Below are positions 18,048 through 27,849 of a stretch of 64,000 nucleotides of DNA, piece after piece. The notes beneath the pieces were generated by a model. It did no database searches, had not been told where the DNA came from, and worked only from the letters and a program-made list of their open reading frames with translations. The position numbers and the translations under genes are program-made. The stretch's first letter is position 1; the number at the start of each line of letters is the position of its first letter. The stretch comes from Mycolicibacterium celeriflavum (lineage in GTDB: Bacteria > Actinomycetota > Actinomycetes > Mycobacteriales > Mycobacteriaceae): contig NZ_AP022591.1 of NCBI RefSeq assembly GCF_010731795.1, positions 4,836,001 to 4,900,000 of the forward strand, written 5' to 3'.

Positions 18048-18941
18048 GTGAGTCGTCCACGCCCTTCCATCGCGGCCTCCATGGCCGGTGCGGTTGATCT
18101 GTCCGCCCTCAAACAGCGGCCCTCGACGAACGAGGGCGGCTCGTCGGCGCCGGCCGGTGGAGTGGAGATCACCGAAACCAATCTCGAAGACGAGGTGTTG
18201 GTCCGGTCCAGCCAGGTTCCTGTCGTCGTACTGCTTTGGTCACCGCGAAGCGATGCCAGTGTCCAACTGGGTGATGCGCTTGCCGAACTGGCCACCGCCG
18301 ACGGTGGCAAGTGGTCGCTCGCGACCGTCGACGTCGACGTCGTACCGCGGGTGGCGCAGATGTTCGGGGTGCAGGCGATCCCGACCGTGGTGGCACTGGC
18401 CGCCGGACAACCACTGTCCAGCTTCCAGGGCATGCAACCGCCCGAACAGCTGCGCCGGTGGATCGACTCGCTGTTGGACGCCGTCGCGGGCAAGCTGCCC
18501 GGCAGCGGTGAGGCGGGTGAAGCCGAGGATGTCGACCCCGCACTCGCGCAAGCCCGGGCGTCTCTAGACGCCGGTGACTTCGACGCCGCTCGCGCGGCGT
18601 ACCAGGCGATTCTGGACGGCGATCCCAATCACGCCGAAGCCAAGGGCGCCGTGCGCCAGATCGACTTCCTTCAGCGCGCCAGCTCCAGGGACCCCGGTGC
18701 GATCGCCGCCGCCGACGCGGCGCCCGACGACATCGAAGCGGCGTTCGCCGCCGCCGACGTCGAGATGCTGCAACAGAACGTCGAAGCCGCCTTCGACCGG
18801 CTCATCGGACTGGTCAAGCGCACAGCCGGCGACGACCGCACCAAGGTGCGTACGAGGTTGATCGAGTTGTTCGACCTGTTCGATCCGGCCGACCCCGAGG
18901 TGATCGCCGGCCGCCGAAAGCTGGCCAACGCGCTCTACTGA
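18048..18941 (+). CDS. YbbN/CnoX-like thioredoxin-TPR protein
   Basis: 297 residues. An N-terminal thioredoxin fold (about 50-155) is followed by TPR-like helices (DVDPALAQARASLDAGDFDAA, YQAILDGDPNHAEAKGAV). The thioredoxin CxxC is absent: the expected site reads LLWSPRSDASVQL, as in redox-inactive YbbN relatives. The cis-Pro loop is kept (GVQAIPTVVAL). Likely a co-chaperone-type holdase rather than a disulfide reductase. Matches Rv1324 in position. A strong inverted repeat lies 18 bp after the stop. Confidence 0.9.
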   Translation: MSRPRPSIAASMAGAVDLSALKQRPSTNEGGSSAPAGGVEITETNLEDEVLVRSSQVPVVVLLWSPRSDASVQLGDALAELATADGGKWSLATVDVDVVPRVAQMFGVQAIPTVVALAAGQPLSSFQGMQPPEQLRRWIDSLLDAVAGKLPGSGEAGEAEDVDPALAQARASLDAGDFDAARAAYQAILDGDPNHAEAKGAVRQIDFLQRASSRDPGAIAAADAAPDDIEAAFAAADVEMLQQNVEAAFDRLIGLVKRTAGDDRTKVRTRLIELFDLFDPADPEVIAGRRKLANALY

Positions 18942-18958
18942 CCCTGTTCTCCGCGAGA

Positions 18959-19005
18959 CCGACGAAATGGCGGTTTTCACCCGCACTTTCCCGCCATTTC
19001 GTCGG
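18959..19005. terminator. Bidirectional hairpin between converging genes
   Basis: Perfect 15-bp arms CCGACGAAATGGCGG (18959-18973) and CCGCCATTTCGTCGG (18991-19005) with a 17-base loop, sitting between the stops of the YbbN-like gene and glgB. Short T-runs follow each arm. Best read as a shared terminator; the CGACG..TGGCGG core also recurs near 38820, so it may belong to a dispersed repeat. Confidence 0.7.
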
Positions 19006-19013
19006 TTTCGACG

Positions 19014-21230
19014 TCAGAGCATGGGTTCGTATTCGAACCACAGTGCGGTCAGCGGGGGGAGCACCATGACGGCCGACGCGGGCCGGCCGTGCCAGGGCTC
19101 GTCGGTCGCCTCGACCTCACCGTAGTTGCCGATGCCCGACCCGTTGTAGATGTCGGCGTCGGTGTTGAGCACTTCGCGCCAGGTGCCGGCGTGCGGCAGG
19201 CCGAGGCGGTAACGGGTGTGCTCGGCGCCGGCGAAGTTGAACACACAAGCCAGCACGGAGCCGTCGTCGCCGTAACGCAGGAAGCTCAGCACGTTGTTGG
19301 CCGAGTCGTTGGCGTCGATCCAGGAGTAGCCCTCCGGGCGGGTGTCCTGCGACCACAGCGCACGCCGGCTGCGGTAGATGCCGTTGATGTCGTGCACCAT
19401 GCGCTGGATGCCGGTCGAGAAGCCGTCCTCGTCGAGTTGGTACCAGTCCACGCCCCGCTCCTCGGACCACTCGGCGCGCTGGCCGAACTCCTGGCCCATG
19501 AACAACAGCTGCTTGCCCGGATGCGCCCACTGATAAGCCAACAGGCTGCGCAACCCGGCCGCCTTGTTGTGGTCGTTCCCCGGCATCCGGCCCCACAGTG
19601 TCCCCTTGCCGTGCACGACCTCGTCGTGGCTGATCGGCAGCACGTAGTTCTCGCTGAACGCGTAGAGCATCGAGAACGTGATTTCGTGGTGGTGGTAGCT
19701 GCGGTGGATCGGGTCACGCTTGATGAACTCTAAAGTGTCGTTCATCCAGCCCATGTTCCACTTCATCGAAAAGCCAAGGCCGCCAAGGTTGGTCGGCCTG
19801 GTGACGCCGGGCCATGAGGTGGACTCCTCGGCGATCGTGACGATGCCGGGCGCGGCCTTGTGCACGGTAGCGTTCATCTCCTGAAGGAACTGCACGGCTT
19901 CGAGGTTCTCGCGGCCGCCGTAGATGTTCGGCGTCCACCCACCCTCGGGCCGCGAGTAATCCAGGTAGAGCATCGAGGCGACCGCATCCACCCGCAGTCC
20001 GTCGATGTGAAATTCCTGCAACCAGTACAGCGCATTGGCCACCAGGAAGTTGCGCACCTCATTGCGGCCGAAGTCGAATACGTAGGTGCCCCAGTCCAGC
20101 TGCTCGCCGCGCCGCGGGTCGGAGTGCTCGTAGAGGGCGGTGCCGTCGAAGCGGCCGAGGGCCCAGGCGTCCTTGGGAAAGTGGGCGGGCACCCAATCCA
20201 TGATCACGCCGATGCCGGCCTGGTGCAGGGTGTCGACGAGGTGGCGGAACTCGTCGGGCGTACCCATCCGCGACGTCGGCGCGTAGTACGACGTCACCTG
20301 GTAGCCCCAGGAACCGCCGAAGGGATGCTCGGCGACCGGCATCAGTTCGACGTGGGTGAACCCGTTCTCGACGACGTACTGGGTGAGCTGCGCAGCGAGA
20401 TCGCGGTAGTTCAGGCCCGGCCGCCACGACATCAGATGCACTTCGAGCGTGCTCATCGGCTCGAACACCGGGTTCTGGGTGGCACGCCACGCCATCCAGT
20501 CCTGGTCCTGCCAGGTGTATTCGCTGAGAGTCACCTTCGACGCCGTCTTCGGCGGCACCTCGGTGGCGAAGGCCATCGGGTCGGCGCGGTCGCTGACCGA
20601 CCCGTCGGCACCGTGGATGCGGAACTTGTACAGTCCGCCGATCTGGAACCCTGGCCAGAACACTTCCCACACGCCGGTCGAGCCGAGCACCCGCAGCTGG
20701 GCTTCGTTGCCGTCCCAGTGGTTGAACTCGCCGATCAGGCTGACGCCCTTGGCGTTCGGCGCCCACACCGCGAACGAGACACCCTCGACGACGCCGTCGG
20801 GGGTGGTGTAGCGGCGGGGATGCGCGCCGAGGATCTCCCACAGCCGCTCGTGGCGGCCCTCGGCGAACAGGTGCAGGTCCATGTCCCCGAGCGTGGGCAG
20901 AAATCGGTAGGCGTCGGCCACCGTGTGCACTTGGGTCGAGCCGTTGCCGTCGGAGTAGTGCACCTCGAGCCGGTAGTCGGCCAGCCCGGTGAACGGCAGC
21001 GCCACCGCGAACAACCCGGATTCGATGTGCTGGAACACATACCGCTCACCACCGACGAGCGCCACCACCTCCACCGCATGCGGGCGGTAGGCCCGGATCA
21101 CGGTGTGGTCGTGGTACTCATGGGCACCCAGCACCGAGTGTGGATCGTGGTGTTCACCGGCAAGCAACCGGTTCAGGTCGGCGGTGTGCGGCCGCAGATG
21201 CGGGCTGCTCGCTTGTTTGATCTGCGTCAT
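19014..21230 (-). CDS. glgB: 1,4-alpha-glucan branching enzyme
   Basis: 738 residues; adds alpha-1,6 branches to glycogen and, in mycobacteria, to the GlgE-made glucan. N-terminal carbohydrate-binding modules (DPHSVLGAHEY, SFAVWAPNAKGVSLIGEFNHWDG), then a GH13 barrel with nucleophile Asp in IDGLRVDAVASMLYLDYSR, acid Glu in IVTIAEESTSWPG and LPISHDEVVHGKG. Starts 7 bp after the glgE stop, so glgE-glgB form one operon. Rv1326c position. Confidence 0.98.
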   Translation of the reverse strand: MTQIKQASSPHLRPHTADLNRLLAGEHHDPHSVLGAHEYHDHTVIRAYRPHAVEVVALVGGERYVFQHIESGLFAVALPFTGLADYRLEVHYSDGNGSTQVHTVADAYRFLPTLGDMDLHLFAEGRHERLWEILGAHPRRYTTPDGVVEGVSFAVWAPNAKGVSLIGEFNHWDGNEAQLRVLGSTGVWEVFWPGFQIGGLYKFRIHGADGSVSDRADPMAFATEVPPKTASKVTLSEYTWQDQDWMAWRATQNPVFEPMSTLEVHLMSWRPGLNYRDLAAQLTQYVVENGFTHVELMPVAEHPFGGSWGYQVTSYYAPTSRMGTPDEFRHLVDTLHQAGIGVIMDWVPAHFPKDAWALGRFDGTALYEHSDPRRGEQLDWGTYVFDFGRNEVRNFLVANALYWLQEFHIDGLRVDAVASMLYLDYSRPEGGWTPNIYGGRENLEAVQFLQEMNATVHKAAPGIVTIAEESTSWPGVTRPTNLGGLGFSMKWNMGWMNDTLEFIKRDPIHRSYHHHEITFSMLYAFSENYVLPISHDEVVHGKGTLWGRMPGNDHNKAAGLRSLLAYQWAHPGKQLLFMGQEFGQRAEWSEERGVDWYQLDEDGFSTGIQRMVHDINGIYRSRRALWSQDTRPEGYSWIDANDSANNVLSFLRYGDDGSVLACVFNFAGAEHTRYRLGLPHAGTWREVLNTDADIYNGSGIGNYGEVEATDEPWHGRPASAVMVLPPLTALWFEYEPML

Positions 21231-21237
21231 GTCGTCG

Positions 21238-23325
21238 TCACTCCCTACGCAGTAGCTCGAGTCGCTGGTCGGCGGGCACCTGTGGCATGTTCAAGATGTG
21301 CGCCACCGCACGCACCGGATCGATGCGCACGTAATTGGCCTGCCCCCACTGATATTCGTCGCCGGTGACCTCGTCGCGCACCCAGAACCGGTCGTAGGGC
21401 TCCATCCCGAGCGCGGGCATGTCGAGCCACAGCGTGGCCTCTTCGGGACCGAACGGGTTGAGTGTGACCACCACCAGCACCTGGTCGCCGGTGGCTGGAT
21501 CGAACTTGCTGTAGGCCAGCAGCGCGTCGTTGTCGACGTGATGGAAAGTGATGGTCCGCAACTGATGCAACGCAGGATGCAGTTTGCGAATCTCGTTGAG
21601 CCGTGCGATGAACGGTTCCAGCGATTCGCCGTCGGCCAGCGCGGCGTCGAAGTCGCGAGGGCGCAGTTCGTACTTTTCGGAGTTGAGGTACTCCTCGCTG
21701 CCCTCTCGCACCGGGCGGTGTTCGTAGAGTTCGTAGCCCGAGTACACGCCCCACGCCGAACTCATCGTCGAGGCCAGGACCGCGCGGATCGCGAACATAC
21801 CGGGACCGCCGTGCTGCAGGCTCTCGTGCAGGATGTCGGGCGTGTTCACGAACAGATTCGGGCATGCGTAGTCGGCGTGTTCGGCGATCTGTTCGCCGAA
21901 CTCGGTGATCTCCCACTTCGCGGTACGCCAGGTGAAGTACGAATACGACTGTGTGAAGCCGAGCTTGGCCAACCCGTACAGCCGTGCCGGGCGGGTGAAC
22001 GCCTCGGACAAGAACACCACGTCGGGGTGCTCGTTCTTCACCTGGCCGATCAGCCACGCCCAGAAGTTCGGCGGCTTGGTGTGCGGGTTGTCTACCCGAA
22101 ACATCTTGACGCCGTGCGTGATCCAGTGCCGAACTACCCGCAGCACCTCCTCGTAGAGGCCGGCCGGGTCGTTGTCGAAATTCAGCGGATAGATGTCCTG
22201 GTACTTCTTCGGCGGGTTCTCCGCATATGCGATGGTGCCATCGGGCAGCACGGTGAACCATTCCGGATGTTCCTTGGCCCACGGATGGTCGGGGGCGCAC
22301 TGCAGCGCGAGGTCGAGCGCGACCTCCATGCCTTCGTCGCGAGCCGCGGCGACGAAGTCGTCGAAGTCGGCGATGGTGCCCAGCTCGGGATGGACAGCGT
22401 CGTGACCGCCCTCGTCGCTGCCGATCGCCCACGGCGAGCCGACGTCGTTGGGCGCAGCGGTCACACTGTTGTTCCGGCCCTTGCGGTGAACCTTGCCGAT
22501 GGGGTGGATCGGCGGCAGGTAGACCACGTCGAAGCCCATCCGGGCAATGCGGGGCAGCGCCTTGGTGGCGGTGGCGAAGGTGCCGTGAATCGGGTTGCCC
22601 TTGCGGTCCCAGCCGCCGGTGGAGCGGGGAAAGAACTCGTACCACGCGCTGAACCGCGCCTCGGGGCGGTCCACCCAGATCCCGTACTGCTCGCCGCGGG
22701 TGAGCAACTCGCGCAACGGATACTCGTCGAGCAGCGCGGTGACCTCCGGTGCCAGCGCGGCGCCTGCGCGGCTGAACGGGTCGCCGGGTTGTCGCAGCTG
22801 TGCCGCCGCCTCGATGAGCGGATAGCGATGCTGACGTGCCACCCCGGTCGAGGCGCGTTCGAGCAGGCGGGCGCCGAGCAGCAGATCGTTGGACAGTTCC
22901 GACTCGCTTTGACCCGCATCGAGCTTGGCGGTCACGTTCTTGCGCCAGGTGGCCACCGGGTCACCCCAGCCGTCGATCCGGAAGGTCCACAACCCGGCGC
23001 AGTCCGGGGTGAACGCACCGTGGAATACGTCGGGCGTTCTGCCGGTCGACATGGGCAGGTGCGCAGGCCTCTTGCGGGGTGTGGCGCCGAGGACAGTCTC
23101 GATGGGTACAGCCTCGGTGGACTTTGCCAGCCCGGGAGGGTCGTCGGCGAGCTGAGGGTATGCGGAGCCGTGGTAGCGCACCACCAGCGTGGCCGCCACC
23201 GCGTCGTGGCCTTCTCGCCAGACGGTCGCTGCGATCGGCACGATCTCGCCGACGACCGCTTTGGCCGGATAGCGTCCACCGGAAACAACGGGCTGGACGT
23301 CATCGATCTCGATACGACCGGCCAC
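21238..23325 (-). CDS. glgE: Alpha-1,4-glucan:maltose-1-phosphate maltosyltransferase
   Basis: 695 residues; transfers maltose from maltose-1-phosphate to growing alpha-glucan, an essential step in mycobacteria because its substrate is toxic when it accumulates. The N-terminal domain carries the self-dimerising helical part. The GH13_3 barrel has PPIHPIGKVHRKGRNNS, nucleophile Asp in GVKMFRVDNPHTKPPNFW, and acid Glu in VVFLSEAFTRPARLYGLAKL. First gene of the glgE-glgB operon, divergent from glgP over a 193-bp gap. Rv1327c position. Confidence 0.98.
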   Translation of the reverse strand: MAGRIEIDDVQPVVSGGRYPAKAVVGEIVPIAATVWREGHDAVAATLVVRYHGSAYPQLADDPPGLAKSTEAVPIETVLGATPRKRPAHLPMSTGRTPDVFHGAFTPDCAGLWTFRIDGWGDPVATWRKNVTAKLDAGQSESELSNDLLLGARLLERASTGVARQHRYPLIEAAAQLRQPGDPFSRAGAALAPEVTALLDEYPLRELLTRGEQYGIWVDRPEARFSAWYEFFPRSTGGWDRKGNPIHGTFATATKALPRIARMGFDVVYLPPIHPIGKVHRKGRNNSVTAAPNDVGSPWAIGSDEGGHDAVHPELGTIADFDDFVAAARDEGMEVALDLALQCAPDHPWAKEHPEWFTVLPDGTIAYAENPPKKYQDIYPLNFDNDPAGLYEEVLRVVRHWITHGVKMFRVDNPHTKPPNFWAWLIGQVKNEHPDVVFLSEAFTRPARLYGLAKLGFTQSYSYFTWRTAKWEITEFGEQIAEHADYACPNLFVNTPDILHESLQHGGPGMFAIRAVLASTMSSAWGVYSGYELYEHRPVREGSEEYLNSEKYELRPRDFDAALADGESLEPFIARLNEIRKLHPALHQLRTITFHHVDNDALLAYSKFDPATGDQVLVVVTLNPFGPEEATLWLDMPALGMEPYDRFWVRDEVTGDEYQWGQANYVRIDPVRAVAHILNMPQVPADQRLELLRRE

Positions 23326-23518
23326 CTACCACTCCTTACACCCACGCGGCCCGCTGGGCCGCTGTGTCCTCTGGTCCGCTCACAGTCAACTTCAATAAGC
23401 CTCGTCGCGCCCTATACCCACGCTAGTGCGCAGCCCAACCCAAAGCCGACCGAGCACTCCGAACACCAAGCCTGCAGGACGGCGGATTGTCAGTAAGGTT
23501 GTGTCGCGTGATAGCCCG

Positions 23519-26173
23519 ATGAAAGCGCTGAGAAGGTTTACCGTCCGCGCGCATCTGCCCGACCGGCTGGCGGCGCTGGAACGGCTTTCGATCAACCTGC
23601 GCTGGTCCTGGGATCGGCCGACGCAGGATCTGTTCGAGTCGATGGATCCGGAACTGTGGAAGCAGGTGGGCTGCGATCCGGTGGGTCTGTTGGGCCAGAT
23701 CAATCCGGGGCGCCTGGACCAACTGGCGGTCGACGAGACGTTCTTGAACCGCCTCGACGGGTTGGCCGCCGAACTCGACGACTACTTGAGCCGGCCGCTG
23801 TGGTACCAGCAGGAAATCGAAGACGGCGCGCAACTGCCCAACGGCATTGCGTACTTCTCGATGGAGTTCGGGGTGGCCGAGTCGCTGCCGAACTACTCGG
23901 GCGGTCTCGGCATCCTCGCGGGCGACCACCTCAAGGCGGCATCGGATCTGGGCCTGCCGCTGATCGCCGTCGGGCTGCTGTACCGGTCGGGTTATTTCCG
24001 GCAGTCGCTGACCGCCGACGGCTGGCAGCACGAGAGCTATCCGGCGCTCGATCCGCAGGGCCTGCCGCTTCGCCTGCTCACCGACCGGGACGGCCGACCG
24101 GTCCTGCTCTCTGTGGCGATGCCGAGCGAAAACCGCTATGACAACCAGCTGCGGGCCCGCGTCTGGATCGCACAGGTGGGCCGAATCCCCTTGCTGCTGT
24201 TGGATTCCGACGTCCCGGAGAACGACCACGAGCTGCGTGGCGTCACCGACCGGCTCTACGGCGGTGACCAGGAGCACCGGATCAAGCAGGAGATCCTGGC
24301 CGGCATCGGCGGGGTCCGGGCGATCCGGGCGTTCATCGAGTTGGAGGGCAGACCCTCGCCGGAGGTGTTCCACATGAACGAGGGGCACGCGGGCTTCCTC
24401 GGTGTCGAGCGCATCCGTGAACTCATCGACGCCGGGCTCGACTTCGACACCGCGCTGACCGTGGTGCGCTCGTCGACGGTGTTCACCACGCACACCCCGG
24501 TGCCCGCGGGCATCGACCGGTTCCCGGTGGAGATGGTCCGCCGGTACTTCGGTGGGTCGGCCGATGAGCGCTCGCGCGAAGAGCATGGATCGAGCGAGCC
24601 TTCCGGTGAAACTTCACGGCTGCTGCCGGGTGTGCCGCTCGACCGCATCGTCGCGTTCGGCGAAGAGGATGACCCGGACAAGTTCAACATGGCGCACATG
24701 GGGCTGCGTCTGGCCCAACGCGCCAACGGTGTCTCGCTGTTGCACGGCAACGTCAGCCGGCACATGTTCAACGAGCTGTGGCCGGGCTTCGACCCCGGTG
24801 AGGTGCCGATCGGATCCATCACCAACGGTGTGCACGCGCCGACTTGGGCGGCCCCGCAGTGGCTGGAACTCGCGAGCGAGCTGCTCGACAACGAGGACCT
24901 GAGCCGCGCCCGGGAACCCGCGGTGTGGGAGCGGCTGCAGCAGGTCGATACCGGTCATCTCTGGTGGATCCGGTCACAGTTGCGTGAGCAACTTGTCCAG
25001 GACGTGCGCGCGAGACTACGCCGCTCATTTCTGGAACGCGGAGCAGCGGAAGCCGAGTTGGGTTGGATCTCAAGCGCGTTCGATCCTGGCGTGCTGACGA
25101 TCGGGTTCGCCCGGCGGGTACCGACCTACAAGCGCCTGACGTTGATGCTTCGCGACCCCGAGCGGTTGGAGCGACTGCTGCTCAACGAGGAGCGGCCGAT
25201 TCAGCTGATCGTCGCGGGCAAGTCCCATCCCGCCGACGACGGCGGCAAGGCGCTGATCCAGCAGGTGGTGAAGTTCGCCGACCGGCCCGAGGTGCGGCAC
25301 CGGATCGCATTCCTGCCCGACTACGACATGTCGATGGCGCGCCAGTTGTACTGGGGCTGCGATGTGTGGCTGAACAACCCGCTGCGACCGCTGGAGGCCT
25401 GCGGCACCTCGGGCATGAAGAGTGCGCTCAACGGCGGGCTGAACCTGTCGATCCGCGATGGGTGGTGGGACGAGTGGTACGACGGCGAGAACGGCTGGGA
25501 AATCCCGACCGCCGACGGTCTTGCCGACGAGGACCGGCGCGACGACCTCGAGGCGAGCGCGCTCTACGACCTGCTCGAGGCCTCGGTGGCGCCGAAGTTC
25601 TACGACCGCGACGAGCGCGGCATCCCCACCCGGTGGGTGGAGATGGTGCGGCACACGCTGATCGTGCTCGGGCCGAAGCTGCTGGCATCGCGGATGGTCC
25701 GTGACTACACCGAGAAGTACTACGCGCCCGCGGCCCAGTCGCTGCGCAGAACCGTCGAACCCGGCGCGGACGGTGAGCCGTTCGGCGCTGCGCGGGAGCT
25801 GGCGGGCTTCCGGCTGCGCGCGCAGGAGTCGTGGCCGAAGATCCAGATCACCGACGTCGACAGCTACGGCCTGCCCGACACCCCGCTGCTCGGCTCGGAG
25901 CTCACGCTGACCGCCAAGGTGCATCTGGCGGGCCTGCGTCCCGACGAGGTCGTGGTGCAGGCCGTCCTCGGCCGCGTCGACGCCGGCGACCAGCTGGTCG
26001 ATCCGGTGACCGTGCCGATGGCGCACACCGGAACCGCCGACGGCGGCAACGAGGTGTTCTCGGCGACGGCGCCGCTTCCCGTCGCCGGTCCGGTGGGTTA
26101 CACCGTGCGGGTGTTGCCGCACCACCCGCTGCTGGCCGGCGACAACGAACTCGGCCTCGTCACGCTCGCGTGA
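23519..26173 (+). CDS. glgP: Alpha-glucan phosphorylase
   Basis: 884 residues from ATG at 23519 (MKALRRFTVRAHLPDRLAAL). An in-frame ATG at 23426 adds 31 residues of non-homologous sequence. Releases glucose-1-phosphate from glycogen/alpha-glucan. DUF3417 domain at the N-terminus; active-site GDHLKAASDLGLPL; PLP lysine in GTSGMKSALNGGLNLS; phosphate-binding residues in ITNGVHAPTW and IGFARRVPTYKR. Divergent from glgE, placing synthesis and breakdown under one intergenic region. Rv1328 position. Confidence 0.97.
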   Translation: MKALRRFTVRAHLPDRLAALERLSINLRWSWDRPTQDLFESMDPELWKQVGCDPVGLLGQINPGRLDQLAVDETFLNRLDGLAAELDDYLSRPLWYQQEIEDGAQLPNGIAYFSMEFGVAESLPNYSGGLGILAGDHLKAASDLGLPLIAVGLLYRSGYFRQSLTADGWQHESYPALDPQGLPLRLLTDRDGRPVLLSVAMPSENRYDNQLRARVWIAQVGRIPLLLLDSDVPENDHELRGVTDRLYGGDQEHRIKQEILAGIGGVRAIRAFIELEGRPSPEVFHMNEGHAGFLGVERIRELIDAGLDFDTALTVVRSSTVFTTHTPVPAGIDRFPVEMVRRYFGGSADERSREEHGSSEPSGETSRLLPGVPLDRIVAFGEEDDPDKFNMAHMGLRLAQRANGVSLLHGNVSRHMFNELWPGFDPGEVPIGSITNGVHAPTWAAPQWLELASELLDNEDLSRAREPAVWERLQQVDTGHLWWIRSQLREQLVQDVRARLRRSFLERGAAEAELGWISSAFDPGVLTIGFARRVPTYKRLTLMLRDPERLERLLLNEERPIQLIVAGKSHPADDGGKALIQQVVKFADRPEVRHRIAFLPDYDMSMARQLYWGCDVWLNNPLRPLEACGTSGMKSALNGGLNLSIRDGWWDEWYDGENGWEIPTADGLADEDRRDDLEASALYDLLEASVAPKFYDRDERGIPTRWVEMVRHTLIVLGPKLLASRMVRDYTEKYYAPAAQSLRRTVEPGADGEPFGAARELAGFRLRAQESWPKIQITDVDSYGLPDTPLLGSELTLTAKVHLAGLRPDEVVVQAVLGRVDAGDQLVDPVTVPMAHTGTADGGNEVFSATAPLPVAGPVGYTVRVLPHHPLLAGDNELGLVTLA

Positions 26174-27018
26174 CGAGCCCGCTCAAGGTCGCCGTCGACG
26201 GCGGGCCCTACGGGCTCGCGGCGGCTCCGGACGGGGCGCTGTGGGTGACGTTGGTGCACGCCGGTGCGATCGCCCGGGTGACCGACGCCGGTGACGTCAC
26301 CGTCTATCCCGTCGCGCCGGGATGTCGGCCATCGATCATCGCCGCGGGCCCCGACGGCGCGCTGTGGTTCACCCGCAACGGCGACGACCGCATCGGTCGC
26401 ATCACCACGGCGGGAGAGGTCAGTGCATTCGAGCTGGCCGAGGGCAGCGGCCCCTACGGCATCACGATCGGGCCCGACGGCGCGCTGTGGTTCACGGCCC
26501 TGACTTCCGGTGAGATCGGCCGGATCTCGGTCAGCGGCGAGATCTCCGCCGGGTATCCGGTCGGCGGTGCGCCGTCGATGATCGTCACCGGGCCCGACAA
26601 CGCGCTGTGGTTCACGCTGAACCAGGCGGGCGCAGTCGGTCGGCTGACGCTCTCCGGCGAGCTAACCGTGCGCGAAACCCCAACGGCCGCATCGGGTCCG
26701 GTCGGGATCGCCGCGACGCACGATGACGCGGTGTGGTTCACCGAGATCCTCGCCGAGCGGGTGGGGCGCATCCCGATGGACGATGCGATCCAGGAGATCG
26801 CACTTCCCGGCAAGCCGCACGCCGTGCTCGCCGATCCCGACGACGGGGTGTGGGTGACGCTGTGGGGGTCGAGCCAACTCGCCCGGATCAGCGGCGACGG
26901 TGAGATCATCACCATCGACCTCCCGCCGGGGAGTGAACCGCACGGGCTCGCTGTCGACGCCAACGGCTGCGTCTGGGTCGCCCTGGAAGCGGGTTACGTC
27001 CTGCGCATGCCGTCCTGA
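26170..27018 (+). CDS. Virginiamycin B lyase-like beta-propeller protein
   Basis: 282 residues. GTG at 26170 overlaps the glgP TGA, so it is cotranscribed with glgP. Six to seven repeats of the Vgb/SMP-30-type blade are visible as GPDGALWFTxxxxxxIGRI (at 26350, 26470, 26590 and so on). Family members include streptogramin B lyases, but most such genes in actinomycetes are unproven. Candidate catalytic His occurs in KPHAVLADP and EPHGLAVDA; I could not confirm the full catalytic set. It has no signal peptide, so is cytoplasmic. Confidence 0.8.
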   Translation: MTSPLKVAVDGGPYGLAAAPDGALWVTLVHAGAIARVTDAGDVTVYPVAPGCRPSIIAAGPDGALWFTRNGDDRIGRITTAGEVSAFELAEGSGPYGITIGPDGALWFTALTSGEIGRISVSGEISAGYPVGGAPSMIVTGPDNALWFTLNQAGAVGRLTLSGELTVRETPTAASGPVGIAATHDDAVWFTEILAERVGRIPMDDAIQEIALPGKPHAVLADPDDGVWVTLWGSSQLARISGDGEIITIDLPPGSEPHGLAVDANGCVWVALEAGYVLRMPS

Positions 27019-27113
27019 TACGTCCGCCGGGACCATTCTGCGGGCGTCCCGTCCGCAGCAGGCGGTCGCCGCGGTAGGTTCCGAAGCGTTCCTAACGATC
27101 GGGAGGGCGGGCA

Positions 27114-27839
27114 GTGACGGTTGGGGTTGTGCTGCGAAGCGGCATCACGGTGATCGCCATCGTGGGACTGTTGGGCAATCTGGGTGCTGCAGTGGCCGCG
27201 GCGGAACCGGAAGTCGAACCCGTCGCCGCCGAGGTCGCGCCCCCGCCGGTGGACGGTGCGGTCGAGTCGACGCCGCCGGCGGTGACGGTAGGCCCCAACG
27301 GCTGGCGCCTGGAGATGAGTGCCGAGAAGGAAACCCAGGCCCCGATCCCCCCGCTGACCACAGCGCTGTCGTCACGTGAATACGTCGTCGGCGGCACCTA
27401 CAAGGGACGGCTGAGCGGGCCTGGGGGCGGCGAGGAGCCGGAGGGCACCCTCGAGGTCGGCTACGAAATCGGTTGTGGCATCGACATGAGCACCTCGAAC
27501 GGTGTCTCGCTGACCGGCACCGCCGGCATCAACCCGTCCATCGGACTCCTCGGACTCACCATCGTCGGAGGGGGAGAGGACTTCGGAATTCTGCCCAGCC
27601 TGGGCGGAAATGTCGGCGGCGGCATCACCGTCGGCCTCAAACCCGGCCTGGTCAACGTGGTTCCGGTGACGAAGAAGAAGTTCACCGGCGCCGAGCCGTG
27701 GGTGATGGTGAGCGGCTTCCGGGTCAAGATCGACGGCTGCGTCGGAGAGTCGTTCATCCGCTCCTATTCCTACCTCACACACTCGACCGAGCAGTCGGAG
27801 GCGATCGTCGCGTGGTACGGCGTGACTAAAAAAATCTGA
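27114..27839 (+). CDS. MspA-family porin
   Basis: 241 residues, GTG start. Signal peptide (ITVIAIVGLLGNLGAAVAAAEP) then an acidic/Pro linker and the MspA fold: GWRLEMSAEKETQ, LSSREYVVGGTYKGRLSG, GTLEVGYEIGCG, GLKPGLVNVVPVTKKKF and C-terminal FIRSYSYLTHSTEQSEAIVAWYG. Expected to form an octameric water-filled pore in the mycobacterial outer membrane. Unlike MspA it carries Cys in IGCGIDMS and DGCVGESF and a longer N-terminal extension. Own promoter likely in the 95-bp gap after the propeller gene; its 3' end is 10 bp from the converging peptidase. Confidence 0.88.
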   Translation: MTVGVVLRSGITVIAIVGLLGNLGAAVAAAEPEVEPVAAEVAPPPVDGAVESTPPAVTVGPNGWRLEMSAEKETQAPIPPLTTALSSREYVVGGTYKGRLSGPGGGEEPEGTLEVGYEIGCGIDMSTSNGVSLTGTAGINPSIGLLGLTIVGGGEDFGILPSLGGNVGGGITVGLKPGLVNVVPVTKKKFTGAEPWVMVSGFRVKIDGCVGESFIRSYSYLTHSTEQSEAIVAWYGVTKKI

Positions 27840-27849
27840 GCAGATCTGA

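Noticed and set aside
19860..21368. 502-codon plus-strand open frame opposite glgB
   Set aside because: Antisense shadow of glgB; Arg/Val/His-rich composition and no recognisable motif.
21298..23496. 732-codon plus-strand open frame opposite glgE
   Set aside because: Shadow of glgE in GC-rich DNA: no domain, no ribosome site, and the glgE frame is clearly coding.
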